A DNA stretch of 6,766 nucleotides from Bacteroidales bacterium (GCA_007119075.1 SKQJ01000302.1:1-6766); one strand, 5' to 3'; shown: positions 1-6,376, counted from the stretch's first letter. Program-made: numbers and translations. Notes: generated by a model not told the origin, from the letters alone.

Positions 1-641
1 CCTACGGCCTTGCCGGCTCGCTCAGGGAAGCGGGGATCAGTCTGCCGGGAAAGAAATGTATGGTGATGGGAGCGGGGGGAGCCGGCAAAGCAGCAGTAAT
101 AGGGCTTAAGAATGCGGGTGCCGATGTTATGATAACAAACCGAACCCCGGGAAAAGCATTCGAATTTGCCTCCAGGGCCGGATGCTGGTTTACCGGCATG
201 GAGGAAGCGGTAAAAAGCCTTAAATCCTATGATGTGCTCGTCCTGACCCTTCCCCCTGGGATCTACCCATTTGGCCCCGAAAACGTGCACAAGGATCTTA
301 TAATTGTCGACGCCAATTACAGGTCGCCCTCCGATACAGCCGGGACTGATAAATTCAGGTGCAGGGTAATAAAAGGAGACCGCTGGCTTCTGCACCAGGC
401 GGTCGAGGCATACCGCCTCTTTACCGGGAAGGATGCAGATATACAACTGATGGAGAAGGGGTTGAGGGAAACTCCCGATCCGGGAAATATTTCGGTCAGG
501 GTTATCGGGGACTGGCGCAGTGAGTTCACGGATGATTATGCCGGTGCAGATATGCTGGTTGACGGCAGGAATCTGGACGAAGAGGAATTAAAGTCGATTA
601 TAGATGAAGAAAAGCACAGGGCCTTCAAAGGTTCAGGGTAG
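1..641 (+). CDS. aroE: Shikimate dehydrogenase, C-terminal part (5' end outside the window)
   Basis: The frame is open from base 3, the first full codon, so the gene starts upstream; the ATG at 60 lies inside the first strand of the Rossmann fold and is not the start. The enzyme reduces 3-dehydroshikimate to shikimate with NADPH in the cytoplasm. Numbering from the Met at 60, the dinucleotide-binding loop GAGGAG is at 4-9, the NADP-phosphate motif NRTPGK at 27-32, and the substrate-side Gln in LLHQAVEAYRLFTG is Q113. The catalytic Lys/Asp pair lies in the missing N-terminal half. Two things are odd. The usual N-x-T-P-x-G-M segment is degenerate (LTLPPGIYP, 62-70). The protein also continues about 55 residues past the usual family end (near residue 137), with an acidic tail of no recognised domain. 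The last 38 bases overlap aroA, suggesting translational coupling. A fusion to 3-dehydroquinate dehydratase upstream cannot be excluded. Confidence 0.85.
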   Translation, partial: YGLAGSLREAGISLPGKKCMVMGAGGAGKAAVIGLKNAGADVMITNRTPGKAFEFASRAGCWFTGMEEAVKSLKSYDVLVLTLPPGIYPFGPENVHKDLIIVDANYRSPSDTAGTDKFRCRVIKGDRWLLHQAVEAYRLFTGKDADIQLMEKGLRETPDPGNISVRVIGDWRSEFTDDYAGADMLVDGRNLDEEELKSIIDEEKHRAFKGSG

Positions 642-1845
642 CATCCAGGCCCCTCCCTCAAAGAGCTTTGCACAGCGCGCAATAGCCATAGCGGCCCTCG
701 CCGCCGGGCGTTCGGAAATTTTGTTCCCGGGGTCATCGGACGATGTGAAGGCAGCCATTGACGTTGCAGAACAGCTTGGAGCCCGGACGGAGCTTTCCGG
801 CAATATGCTGGCCCTGACAGGAGGGATAAGCCCCCCGCCCGGCGTGCTTGATTGCGGTGAAGCAGGCCTGAGCATCAGGATGTTCTCTTCGGTTGCCGCC
901 ATCCTTGACCGTCCGGTCACGTTAACCGGCCGGGGCTCTCTGCTGAAAAGGCCTATGAATATCGTGGAAGACTCGCTCTTGGCCATGGGTGTCGAATGCT
1001 CGACGAGCGGCGGTTATCTCCCGCTTAAGGTACGCGGCCCGATCCCCGGCGGCACGGCCGAGGTAGACGGATCATTTTCCTCCCAGGTGCTGACAGGGAT
1101 GCTTATAGCCGCTCCCTATGCTTTGGGTGACATTAAAATACTGGTTAAAAATCTCAGCAGCCGTCCCTACATCGATATTACCCTTGCGGTCATGAAAAGT
1201 TTCGGGGTTGAAGCTGAAAACCGCGATTACCGGGAATTCCTTGTAAAATCGGGACAGAGGTACGAGCCTTCAGCCTACAGGGTGGAAGGGGACTGGAGCG
1301 GTGCCGCTTTTTTGCTGGTTGCCGGTGCCATAGCCGGAAGCGTAATGGTTGAGAATCTCAATGCAGATTCCCCCCAGGCCGACAGGGCCATAATGGATGC
1401 CCTGAAAATGGCCGGTGCCGGCATCACTGTATCGGGCAGCTCCGTTGCCGCCCAAAGGGCCGTCCTTAAAGCCTTTGAATTCGATGCCACCCATTGTCCC
1501 GATCTTTTCCCCCCACTGGTGAGCCTTGCCTCATACTGCCGGGGAACGTCGAAAATCAGTGGGGCCGGCCGGCTGCTTCATAAGGAGAGCAACAGGGCGG
1601 CAACCCTTATGGAAGAGTTTGGAAAACTTGGCATAAGGATAACCTGCCAGGGTGACCTGATGGAGGTCAAAGGCGGCAGATGCACCGGGGGCAGTGTGAT
1701 TTCACACGGCGATCACCGGATTGCGATGGCTTGTGCCGTTGCCTCCCTGGCCGGCGACGGATCGGTGGAGATAGGCGATGCGGAGGCAGTTGCCAAGTCT
1801 TACCCAGATTTTTTTGCCGATATAGACACTTTAACGGCCGGTTGA
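604..1845 (+). CDS. aroA: 3-phosphoshikimate 1-carboxyvinyltransferase (EPSP synthase)
   Basis: This 413-residue protein, close to the usual family length of about 430, joins shikimate-3-phosphate and phosphoenolpyruvate to give EPSP, the sixth step of the shikimate pathway. Landmarks run in family order: PPSKSFAQR at 17-25 (substrate-binding Lys20, Ser21, Arg25), DCGEAGLSIR at 83-92 (PEP-loop Arg92), SSQ at 159-161, DWSGAAFLL at 230-238, catalytic Asp300 in CPDLFPP, HKESNR at 326-331 (Glu328, Arg331), GDHRIAM at 369-375 and AKSYPDF at 397-403. The start is well fixed: an in-frame TAG immediately precedes the ATG, and no other start lies before the SKS motif. No good ribosome-binding site is visible, and the first 38 bases lie inside aroE, so translation is probably coupled. 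In the PEP loop, the positions matching E. coli Thr97 and Pro101 are Leu89 and Met93, while the Gly96 equivalent (Gly88) is kept. Confidence 0.96.
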   Translation: MKKSTGPSKVQGSIQAPPSKSFAQRAIAIAALAAGRSEILFPGSSDDVKAAIDVAEQLGARTELSGNMLALTGGISPPPGVLDCGEAGLSIRMFSSVAAILDRPVTLTGRGSLLKRPMNIVEDSLLAMGVECSTSGGYLPLKVRGPIPGGTAEVDGSFSSQVLTGMLIAAPYALGDIKILVKNLSSRPYIDITLAVMKSFGVEAENRDYREFLVKSGQRYEPSAYRVEGDWSGAAFLLVAGAIAGSVMVENLNADSPQADRAIMDALKMAGAGITVSGSSVAAQRAVLKAFEFDATHCPDLFPPLVSLASYCRGTSKISGAGRLLHKESNRAATLMEEFGKLGIRITCQGDLMEVKGGRCTGGSVISHGDHRIAMACAVASLAGDGSVEIGDAEAVAKSYPDFFADIDTLTAG

Positions 1846-1960
1846 TCGCCGGAACTGCAAATTTTTTTTCAAAGAAAAGCCCGGTAACAATATTTTCATA
1901 TTTTTACAGAAAAAATCAATCCCTTTCCGGATCACATTACCGCTACTTACAAGATAACAA

Positions 1961-2938
1961 ATGAACAGTACAGGAAGAATTTTCAGGATCGGTTTGTTCG
2001 GAGAATCCCATGGTGCGGGAATCGGAGTTACCATCGACGGGTGCCCCCCGGGACTTCCGCTGACCACTGAATCATTCATGGAAGATCTCGGGAGGAGGAA
2101 ACCGGGCAAAACCGGAACAACGCCAAGGGTTGAGGAGGATATTCCCGAATTGCTGTCGGGCCAGTTCAATGGCTTTACCACCGGCGCCCCCATTACAATC
2201 CTCTTCCGCAACAAGAATGTAAGGTCAGGCGATTATGCCGACCTGCGGGAGACTCCTCGCCCCGGCCACTCTGATTTCGTGGCATACAAAAGATTCAGGG
2301 GCTATAACGATTACCGGGGCGGAGGCCATTTTTCGGGACGTCTCACCCTGTGTCTTGTCGCCGCCGGGGTGATTGCAAAAAAACTCCTTTCACCGGTCAC
2401 CATTGAAGCCAGCCTTATAAGCGCCGGCGGCGAAACCAATATAGAAAAGGCCGTTTCCGCAGCCCTGGAGACGGGCGATTCTATCGGAGGAGTGGTAGAA
2501 TGCCGTGCAAACAATATACCTGTAGGGTGGGGCGAGCCTTTTTTCGATTCGGTTGAATCGGTTATCGCCCATCTTGCCTTTTCGATCCCTGCAATCAAGG
2601 GCGTAGAGTTCGGATCGGGATTCGGGGCAGCTTCAATGAGAGGCAGCGCCCATAACGATCCCATTATCGATGATACCGGAAAAACCGCCACCAACAATGC
2701 CGGCGGCATATCCGGGGGGCTCACCAACGGCAATGAACTGGTTTACCGGATTGCAGTGAAACCCACTTCAAGCATCTCAATCAGCCAGTCCACCTACAGC
2801 GTCAAAACAGGTAAGGTAGAGAAGCTAGAGGTAAAGGGACGGCATGATGCCTGTATTGCACTGAGGGTGCCGGTAGTTATGGAGGCGATTACGGCAATCG
2901 CTCTTGCCGATCTTAAATTGATGTCCGAAAGCAGATGA
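1961..2938 (+). CDS. aroC: Chorismate synthase
   Basis: Chorismate synthase removes phosphate from EPSP to make chorismate, using reduced FMN; it is the last common step to the aromatic amino acids. The 325-residue protein begins with the family opening (FGESHG at 13-18) and continues with RRKPGKTGTTPR at 45-56, PRPGHSD at 99-105, RGGGHFSGR at 119-127, VAAGVIAKKLL at 133-143, GGISGG at 248-253 and GRHDAC at 293-298, so both FMN-binding and catalytic regions are present. It is about 30 residues shorter than the E. coli enzyme, mostly by compact loops; the start and end match the family and I see no truncation. The usual GGGRSSARET motif is replaced by GGGHFSGRLT, a known subgroup form. A 115-base AT-rich gap separates it from aroA. 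That gap holds a T8 run but no convincing terminator or promoter, so cotranscription with aroEA is likely but unproven. Confidence 0.96.
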   Translation: MNSTGRIFRIGLFGESHGAGIGVTIDGCPPGLPLTTESFMEDLGRRKPGKTGTTPRVEEDIPELLSGQFNGFTTGAPITILFRNKNVRSGDYADLRETPRPGHSDFVAYKRFRGYNDYRGGGHFSGRLTLCLVAAGVIAKKLLSPVTIEASLISAGGETNIEKAVSAALETGDSIGGVVECRANNIPVGWGEPFFDSVESVIAHLAFSIPAIKGVEFGSGFGAASMRGSAHNDPIIDDTGKTATNNAGGISGGLTNGNELVYRIAVKPTSSISISQSTYSVKTGKVEKLEVKGRHDACIALRVPVVMEAITAIALADLKLMSESR

Positions 2939-3030
2939 TCCTGATCGTTGAAGCCGGCACAACCGGGGCATAAGCCGGCACAACCGGGGCATCTTGAAGA
3001 ATTTAAATTAAAGGCCGAAATCAGATGATG
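2903..3030 (+). repeat. Degenerate direct repeat of the aroC 3' end, 90 bases apart
   Basis: Bases 2903-2940, the last codons and stop of aroC, resemble 2993-3030. The final 29 bases match at 23 positions, and the nine bases before them are also partly alike. The offset is exactly 90 bases, so the second copy is in the aroC frame: the real tail reads LADLKLMSESR-stop and the second reads LEEFKLKAEIR-stop. The two copies flank the 21-bp tandem units. The simplest reading is an old local duplication of the gene end that has since decayed. Confidence 0.7.
2951..2992 (+). repeat. Perfect 21-bp tandem duplication downstream of aroC
   Basis: Two identical 21-base units occupy 2951-2971 and 2972-2992, each beginning AAGCCGGCAC and ending GGGGCAT. 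They lie just behind the aroC stop codon. Read in the aroC frame, each unit would encode KPAQPGH, but TGA codons at 2936 and 2942 prevent translation from aroC. With only two units and no spacer, this is a simple tandem duplication, not a CRISPR array. Confidence 0.95.
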
Positions 3031-3095
3031 AAAACAAAAAAAATTAATTATAAAGTTGTTTATTTGCATTAACCTAATATTATACCATTAACCCC

Positions 3096-3554
3096 ATGAG
3101 AAAATTACTTACGCTTCTGATTATTGCGGTATTGCTCCCTGCATGCAGGTCAGGAAGGGAAATGACCCCGGTAGAGTATTCTTCACCACCTGTAAGGCCT
3201 GCGGCAAGGGCACCGGAGACAAAACCCGAACCGGCCGCCGAACCCGCAGAGGTTATCCCGGTTGTCGAAGAGAGATTTGAGTTCGAACAGAAACAGGACG
3301 AGCTGGATCACCAGGTAAACAGCTTTTTTGTGATCCTTGGGAGTTTCCGCGTAAGCGAAAATGCAAACAGCTTCAAGACCTCGCTGGAAAGCTCCGGGTT
3401 CAATCCTGTTATCCTGCTTTCGGAAACCGGGCTGCACCGGATCAGTGTCGGTTCCTTTTCACAGGAGGCCGAGGCACGGCAAAGGGTGTTGCAGATCCGA
3501 AGGGCCAGCCCCGAATATCATGATGCCTGGCTGCTGATAAGAAGGGTAATGTAG
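3096..3554 (+). CDS. SPOR-domain lipoprotein
   Basis: This 152-residue protein starts with a short basic, hydrophobic signal (residues 1-16) ending in the lipobox LPAC, so Cys17 would be lipidated and the protein anchored to a membrane. Residues 25-55 form a Pro/Ala/Glu-rich linker, followed by a charged segment (56-72). Residues 75-148 match a SPOR domain: FFVILGSFRVSENANSF, then a second half containing HRISVGSFSQEAEARQRV. SPOR domains bind peptidoglycan stripped of stem peptides, often at division sites, so a cell-envelope or septal role is likely; the exact function is unknown. It stands alone, 157 bases behind aroC and convergent with amt. An imperfect match to the Bacteroidota -7 element (TTTATTTG, 3059-3066) lies 30 bases before the ATG, without a clear -33 partner. 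Confidence 0.88.
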   Translation: MRKLLTLLIIAVLLPACRSGREMTPVEYSSPPVRPAARAPETKPEPAAEPAEVIPVVEERFEFEQKQDELDHQVNSFFVILGSFRVSENANSFKTSLESSGFNPVILLSETGLHRISVGSFSQEAEARQRVLQIRRASPEYHDAWLLIRRVM

Positions 3555-3572
3555 TTTTACAGACCGGATATG

Positions 3573-3606
3573 GATGAAGCTACCCTTAAAAACGGATAGC
3601 TTCATC
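3573..3606. terminator. Hairpin between convergent genes, probable bidirectional terminator
   Basis: The arm GATGAAGCTA (3573-3582) pairs perfectly with TAGCTTCATC (3597-3606). Two more C-G pairs form after a single bulged A, closing a nine-base loop. It lies 18 bases after the SPOR gene stop and 32 bases beyond the amt stop, where two converging transcripts should end. On the + strand a short TTTT follows shortly after; on the - strand there is no T-run, so termination in that direction may be weaker. Confidence 0.65.
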
Positions 3607-3637
3607 AGATTTTCCTCCGGAAATCCGTTGGATTATA

Positions 3638-4894
3638 TCAGTTATACGCAGCTTCGCCGTGTTCATATATATCAAGCCCTTCTTCTTCGACTCTTCGCGA
3701 AACACGCAGTCCGACAGTATGTTTAAGCACGGTGAACAGGAGAAAGCCGGTGCCCATGGCCCATGCGGCAACCGCCACGACACCAATAACCTGCGACAAC
3801 AGCAGTCCGCCTCCCCCTCCATAGAACAATCCGCCGTCGGTCGAAAAGAATCCGACCATCAGCGTTCCGAAGGCACCGCAAACCCCGTGCACCGAAATTG
3901 CGCCTACCGGGTCGTCTATTTTCAAAACCTTGTCGAAAAAGGAAACCGAATATACCAGTATGATCCCGGCAAGAAAACCTACCGTAGCTGCTCCTGCGGG
4001 ACTTATTACGTCCGTTCCTGCCGTTATGGCCACAAGTCCGGCGAGCGCCCCGTTAAGCGTAAGGCTTAATACCGGCTTTTTATAAAGGATCCATCCGGTG
4101 CAGATAGCTCCCACCACTCCTGCTGCCGCCGAGAGGTTGGTAGTCACAAAAATATGCGAAATTGCCAGCGCATTTTCTGTACCCGATGATGCAAGCTGCG
4201 AACCGGGATTGAAACCGAACCACCCGAACCATAATATAAATACACCAAGGGCTCCAAGCGTCAGACTGTGGCCGGGTATGGCATTTGTCTTCCCGTTGTA
4301 CTTCCCGATCCTCGGGCCAAGTATGGCTGCTCCGGTCAGCCCCACCCATGCTCCGACCGAGTGCACCACGGTTGACCCTGCAAAATCATGAAATGGTATT
4401 TCCATAGCGGCAAGCCACCCGTCTCCCCATATCCAGTGGCCGGATACCGGATATATAATGGTGGTGATCACGATACTGAAAATAATATATACCTTGAATT
4501 CGGTCCTTTCCGCCATTGCTCCGGATACTATTGTGGCGGCGGTTGCGGCAAAAACGGTTTGAAAAATCAGGAAAGCCATTCCCGGAATGCCATCGTCTTC
4601 GATCCCGCTTCCGAAAAAATAAATGCTTCCCATAAATCCGCCGTTACCGGCACCAAACATGATGCTGAAGCCGATGATCCAGAAAAACAGTGAGCCGAAG
4701 GAGAAGTCCATTATGTTTTTCATAAGGATGTTTGCCGTGTTTTTTGCCCGTGTAAAGCCTGCTTCCACCATGGCGAACCCCGGCTGCATGAACATTACTA
4801 GTGCCGCAGCAATAAGTACCCAGACCGTATCGGCCGATGCTGCCAGGTCGCTGATGCTGAGAGCAACCTTTTCCATTGTTATTGCTTCTTCCAT
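3638..4894 (-). CDS. amt: Ammonium transporter, Amt/MEP/Rh family
   Basis: This 418-residue, very hydrophobic protein is full length for an 11-helix Amt channel in the cytoplasmic membrane, which conducts ammonium as a trimer. Conserved parts include QPGFAMVEAGFTRAKN (37-52), DFAGSTVVH (170-178), WFGWFGFNPGS (222-232), LNGALAGLVAITAGTD (280-295) and DDPVGAISVHGVCG (327-340). By alignment with E. coli AmtB, the pore histidines are His178 and His336, the Phe gate is Phe115 and Phe228, and the outer-site residues Trp156 and Ser232 are kept. The C-terminal tail (LRVSRRVEEEGLDIYEHGEAAY) is the PII-interacting tail of the family. It lies 26 bases behind glnK on the same strand, the classic PII/Amt pairing. 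The start could instead be Met7 (ATG at 4876-4874 on the - strand), which has GGAAG about 11 bases upstream. Confidence 0.96.
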   Translation of the reverse strand: MEEAITMEKVALSISDLAASADTVWVLIAAALVMFMQPGFAMVEAGFTRAKNTANILMKNIMDFSFGSLFFWIIGFSIMFGAGNGGFMGSIYFFGSGIEDDGIPGMAFLIFQTVFAATAATIVSGAMAERTEFKVYIIFSIVITTIIYPVSGHWIWGDGWLAAMEIPFHDFAGSTVVHSVGAWVGLTGAAILGPRIGKYNGKTNAIPGHSLTLGALGVFILWFGWFGFNPGSQLASSGTENALAISHIFVTTNLSAAAGVVGAICTGWILYKKPVLSLTLNGALAGLVAITAGTDVISPAGAATVGFLAGIILVYSVSFFDKVLKIDDPVGAISVHGVCGAFGTLMVGFFSTDGGLFYGGGGGLLLSQVIGVVAVAAWAMGTGFLLFTVLKHTVGLRVSRRVEEEGLDIYEHGEAAYN

Positions 4895-4920
4895 TATTTC
4901 AGATTTTATCGTTGAAATGC

Positions 4921-5283
4921 TTATTTTATCTTTTCTTCCTCTTTGATGAACAGGGTGTCGTCTCCCGACTCGCCCGTGCGGATCCTGTAGCTGTCGTCGA
5001 CGGGCATAACAAAGATCCGGCCGTCTCCGATTTCACCGGTTCTTGCGGCTCCCATTATGGCATCAATTGTTTTGGCGACATTTTTCTCCCTTACGACAAT
5101 GGAGATAAGTATCCGCTCAATTGAGCCGGTGTCGTACACGACTCCCCTGTAGATCCGGCCCTGCCTTGCCTGGCCTATGCCTCTTACATCCCAGAAGGAA
5201 AAAAAGTCGATCTCGGCCTTGTGAAGAGCTTCCCTGACCTCTTCAAACCGTGTTTTTCTTATTATTGCCTCAATTCTTTTCAT
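4921..5283 (-). CDS. glnK: PII nitrogen-regulatory protein
   Basis: PII proteins are trimers that sense ATP/ADP and 2-oxoglutarate and plug the Amt channel through their T-loop when nitrogen is plentiful. This 120-residue protein starts canonically (MKRIEAIIRK, with VREAL at 16-20), has a T-loop at about 36-53, the B-loop TGEIGDGRIFV at 82-92 and the C-loop YRIRTGE at 99-105. Tyr50 in YRGVVY matches the Tyr51 that enteric PII proteins uridylylate. Oddities: the T-loop is one residue shorter than in E. coli GlnB; in an ungapped alignment the 2-oxoglutarate/Mg ligand Gln39 becomes Ala39 (sequence GIGQARQG, 35-42); and a charged tail of about eight residues follows the usual end. It is named glnK rather than glnB because it precedes amt; sequence alone does not separate them. 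A NifI-type role is less likely, as no nif genes are nearby. Confidence 0.92.
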   Translation of the reverse strand: MKRIEAIIRKTRFEEVREALHKAEIDFFSFWDVRGIGQARQGRIYRGVVYDTGSIERILISIVVREKNVAKTIDAIMGAARTGEIGDGRIFVMPVDDSYRIRTGESGDDTLFIKEEEKIK

Positions 5284-5305
5284 TACGATTATTTTTAATT
5301 ATGTT

Positions 5306-5327
5306 TTGACCTGGCATACAGGTTCAA
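5306..5327 (-). promoter_or_regulatory. Bulged hairpin between the barrel gene and glnK
   Basis: TTGACCTG (5306-5313) pairs with CAGGT/CAA (5319-5327), giving eight base pairs with one bulged base (5324) around a five-base loop. It lies in the 47-base gap, four bases after the barrel gene stop and 22 bases before the glnK ATG on the - strand. No T-run follows, so it is not an obvious terminator. It could be a processing or partial attenuation site that sets barrel versus glnK-amt levels, or a DNA operator; the sequence does not decide. Confidence 0.45.
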
Positions 5328-5330
5328 TAG

Positions 5331-6089
5331 TTAGAATGAAAGTCCGAATACCATATATATATTGCCTGCCTCCGGATTGACCACAAGGGTTGAGAATGCA
5401 GGAAGCGCGATCATTTCCGACAGACTGATGTTTCCGGAAATCGTGAATCCGAGATTGATCAGCCCTCCCGAATCTCCATACCATCCTGCGGCCCCGCTGC
5501 CGGTATCGGGATTGTCGAGGGCAAAACCGGCAAATGTTTCAATGCTTGCCCCTCCGGCCGAAAAAGAATATCCTGCTTCCAGGTATTTGGCATGGTAATT
5601 ATTTCCCATTGGATCGGTACCGTCCGCGCCATAAAGGTTCACGGCAAAAAGCACCGAGAAGGGAAAACGCTCCGTCCCGTTAAACCGGGCCATACCTTCT
5701 ATGGTATGGCCGGTTGCCCCTTTACGGTAATTGAAATATTCATCTCCCCCGAAAGGGATGTCTGACGGGAAAAAATAGTCGGTCACCGTGAAGGTGAAAA
5801 GTTCAACCGGCGTATAGGAGATGTAAAAATCGGCCTCCGTTATTGCTGATCCTGCACCGAGTCCGTAGCTTCCCCAGAACCCCGCCGCCAGTCCGCTGCT
5901 TCCGGCCGTATATTCGATAAACGGCTGGATATGGGGAGAAGGACCCCCGAGGTTTATGCCTCTCCAGATATACCTGCTTGCTAAATCGGCTCCGAAATTC
6001 AGGCCGGCTGACTCCTGTGCATCTGAGATAAGCGCTCCTGGCCAAATCAACAATGAGACCAGAATACATGTGGTTGCAATCTTTTTCAT
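5331..6089 (-). CDS. Predicted outer-membrane beta-barrel protein, TorF/porin-like
   Basis: The 252-residue product begins with a Sec signal peptide: basic MKK, a hydrophobic core, and a likely cut after ISDA (residue 24, before QES). The mature part opens with LNFGADLASRYIWRGINLGG (30-49), which resembles the start of TorF-type putative porins. It continues with alternating aromatic and polar stretches typical of beta strands (for example FTFTVTDYFF, FSVLFAVNLYG, LEAGYSFSAGG) and ends in YMVFGLSF, a C-terminal aromatic residue as in outer-membrane barrels. Cys8 sits inside the hydrophobic core without a lipobox, so it is not a lipoprotein. The family function is not established. Being directly upstream of glnK-amt on the same strand, it is probably expressed under nitrogen limitation and may help small nitrogen compounds cross the outer membrane; this is inference from context only. 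Confidence 0.75.
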   Translation of the reverse strand: MKKIATTCILVSLLIWPGALISDAQESAGLNFGADLASRYIWRGINLGGPSPHIQPFIEYTAGSSGLAAGFWGSYGLGAGSAITEADFYISYTPVELFTFTVTDYFFPSDIPFGGDEYFNYRKGATGHTIEGMARFNGTERFPFSVLFAVNLYGADGTDPMGNNYHAKYLEAGYSFSAGGASIETFAGFALDNPDTGSGAAGWYGDSGGLINLGFTISGNISLSEMIALPAFSTLVVNPEAGNIYMVFGLSF

Positions 6090-6160
6090 GATTTAAAGGG
6101 TTAAGGTGAATGAAACAAATTTTTCGTAAAAATATAAAAAATTTTGATACCGTATATAAG

Positions 6161-6225
6161 TAAGAGGGGGTGTGAGTGAAAAAAAATGAAAAAAAGAAAT
6201 AAGAGGGGGTATTAATAAGGGGGGT
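6161..6225. repeat. Three copies of a TAAG(A)G-run repeat upstream of the barrel-glnK-amt cluster
   Basis: TAAGAGGGGGT occurs exactly at 6161-6171 and 6200-6210, and a variant TAAGGGGGGT lies at 6216-6225. Starts are 39 and 16 bases apart. They are 72-136 bases upstream of the barrel ATG. Read in that direction they appear as ACCCCC(T)CTTA sites. Another G6 run (6275-6280) lacks the TAAG context. Repeated direct sites upstream of a regulated gene cluster are compatible with protein binding, but the low-complexity A/G background makes chance repetition possible. Confidence 0.6.
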
Positions 6226-6368
6226 AAGAACTGAAAAAATATTAAAAAAATGCAGTGTGGGTGAAATGTAATCTGGGGGGCAACACATTTCCGGCCTGTC
6301 CCGGATGGCAAATAAATCGGTTATACCGGTTTTATGGGGTGATATCAATTATTTACCGGCAAAAATTC

Positions 6369-6376
6369 TATTTTTG
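6369..6376 (+). promoter_or_regulatory. Bacteroidota-type -7 promoter element for mgsA
   Basis: TATTTTTG matches the TAnnTTTG -7 consensus of Bacteroidota housekeeping sigma factor promoters at all fixed positions. It ends 24 bases before the mgsA ATG, so transcription would start around 6382-6385. No clear TTTG -33 element is seen about 19-21 bases upstream, so the call rests on the -7 element and its position. Confidence 0.4.

Noticed and set aside
1838..1872. Rho-independent terminator after aroA
   Set aside because: Only a four-pair CCGG stem, overlapping the stop codon, is followed some ten bases later by a T8 run; too weak to support termination before aroC.
2311..2733. 140-codon open frame antisense to aroC
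   Set aside because: It lies wholly inside aroC on the opposite strand, has no family resemblance, and is explained by codon bias of the real gene.
2951..2992. Possible CRISPR fragment
   Set aside because: Two units only, directly adjacent with no spacer between them, and no cas genes.
2794..3069. 91-codon - strand frame with a repeated CPGCAG peptide across the aroC end
   Set aside because: The cysteine repeat is only the antisense reading of the 21-bp tandem units, and the frame overlaps the aroC 3' end.
3659..4069. 136-codon + strand frame antisense to amt
   Set aside because: amt is unambiguous along its full length; the antisense product shows no domain or start signal.
6166..6280. 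G-quadruplex formed by the four G-runs
   Set aside because: Spacing between most runs is 35-50 bases, far longer than typical quadruplex loops; only one pair is close (9 bases).
5803..6348. 181-codon - strand frame running from the intergenic region into the barrel gene
   Set aside because: It overlaps the barrel gene's signal peptide and N-terminus in another frame, and its upstream part is the translation of low-complexity A/G-rich DNA.
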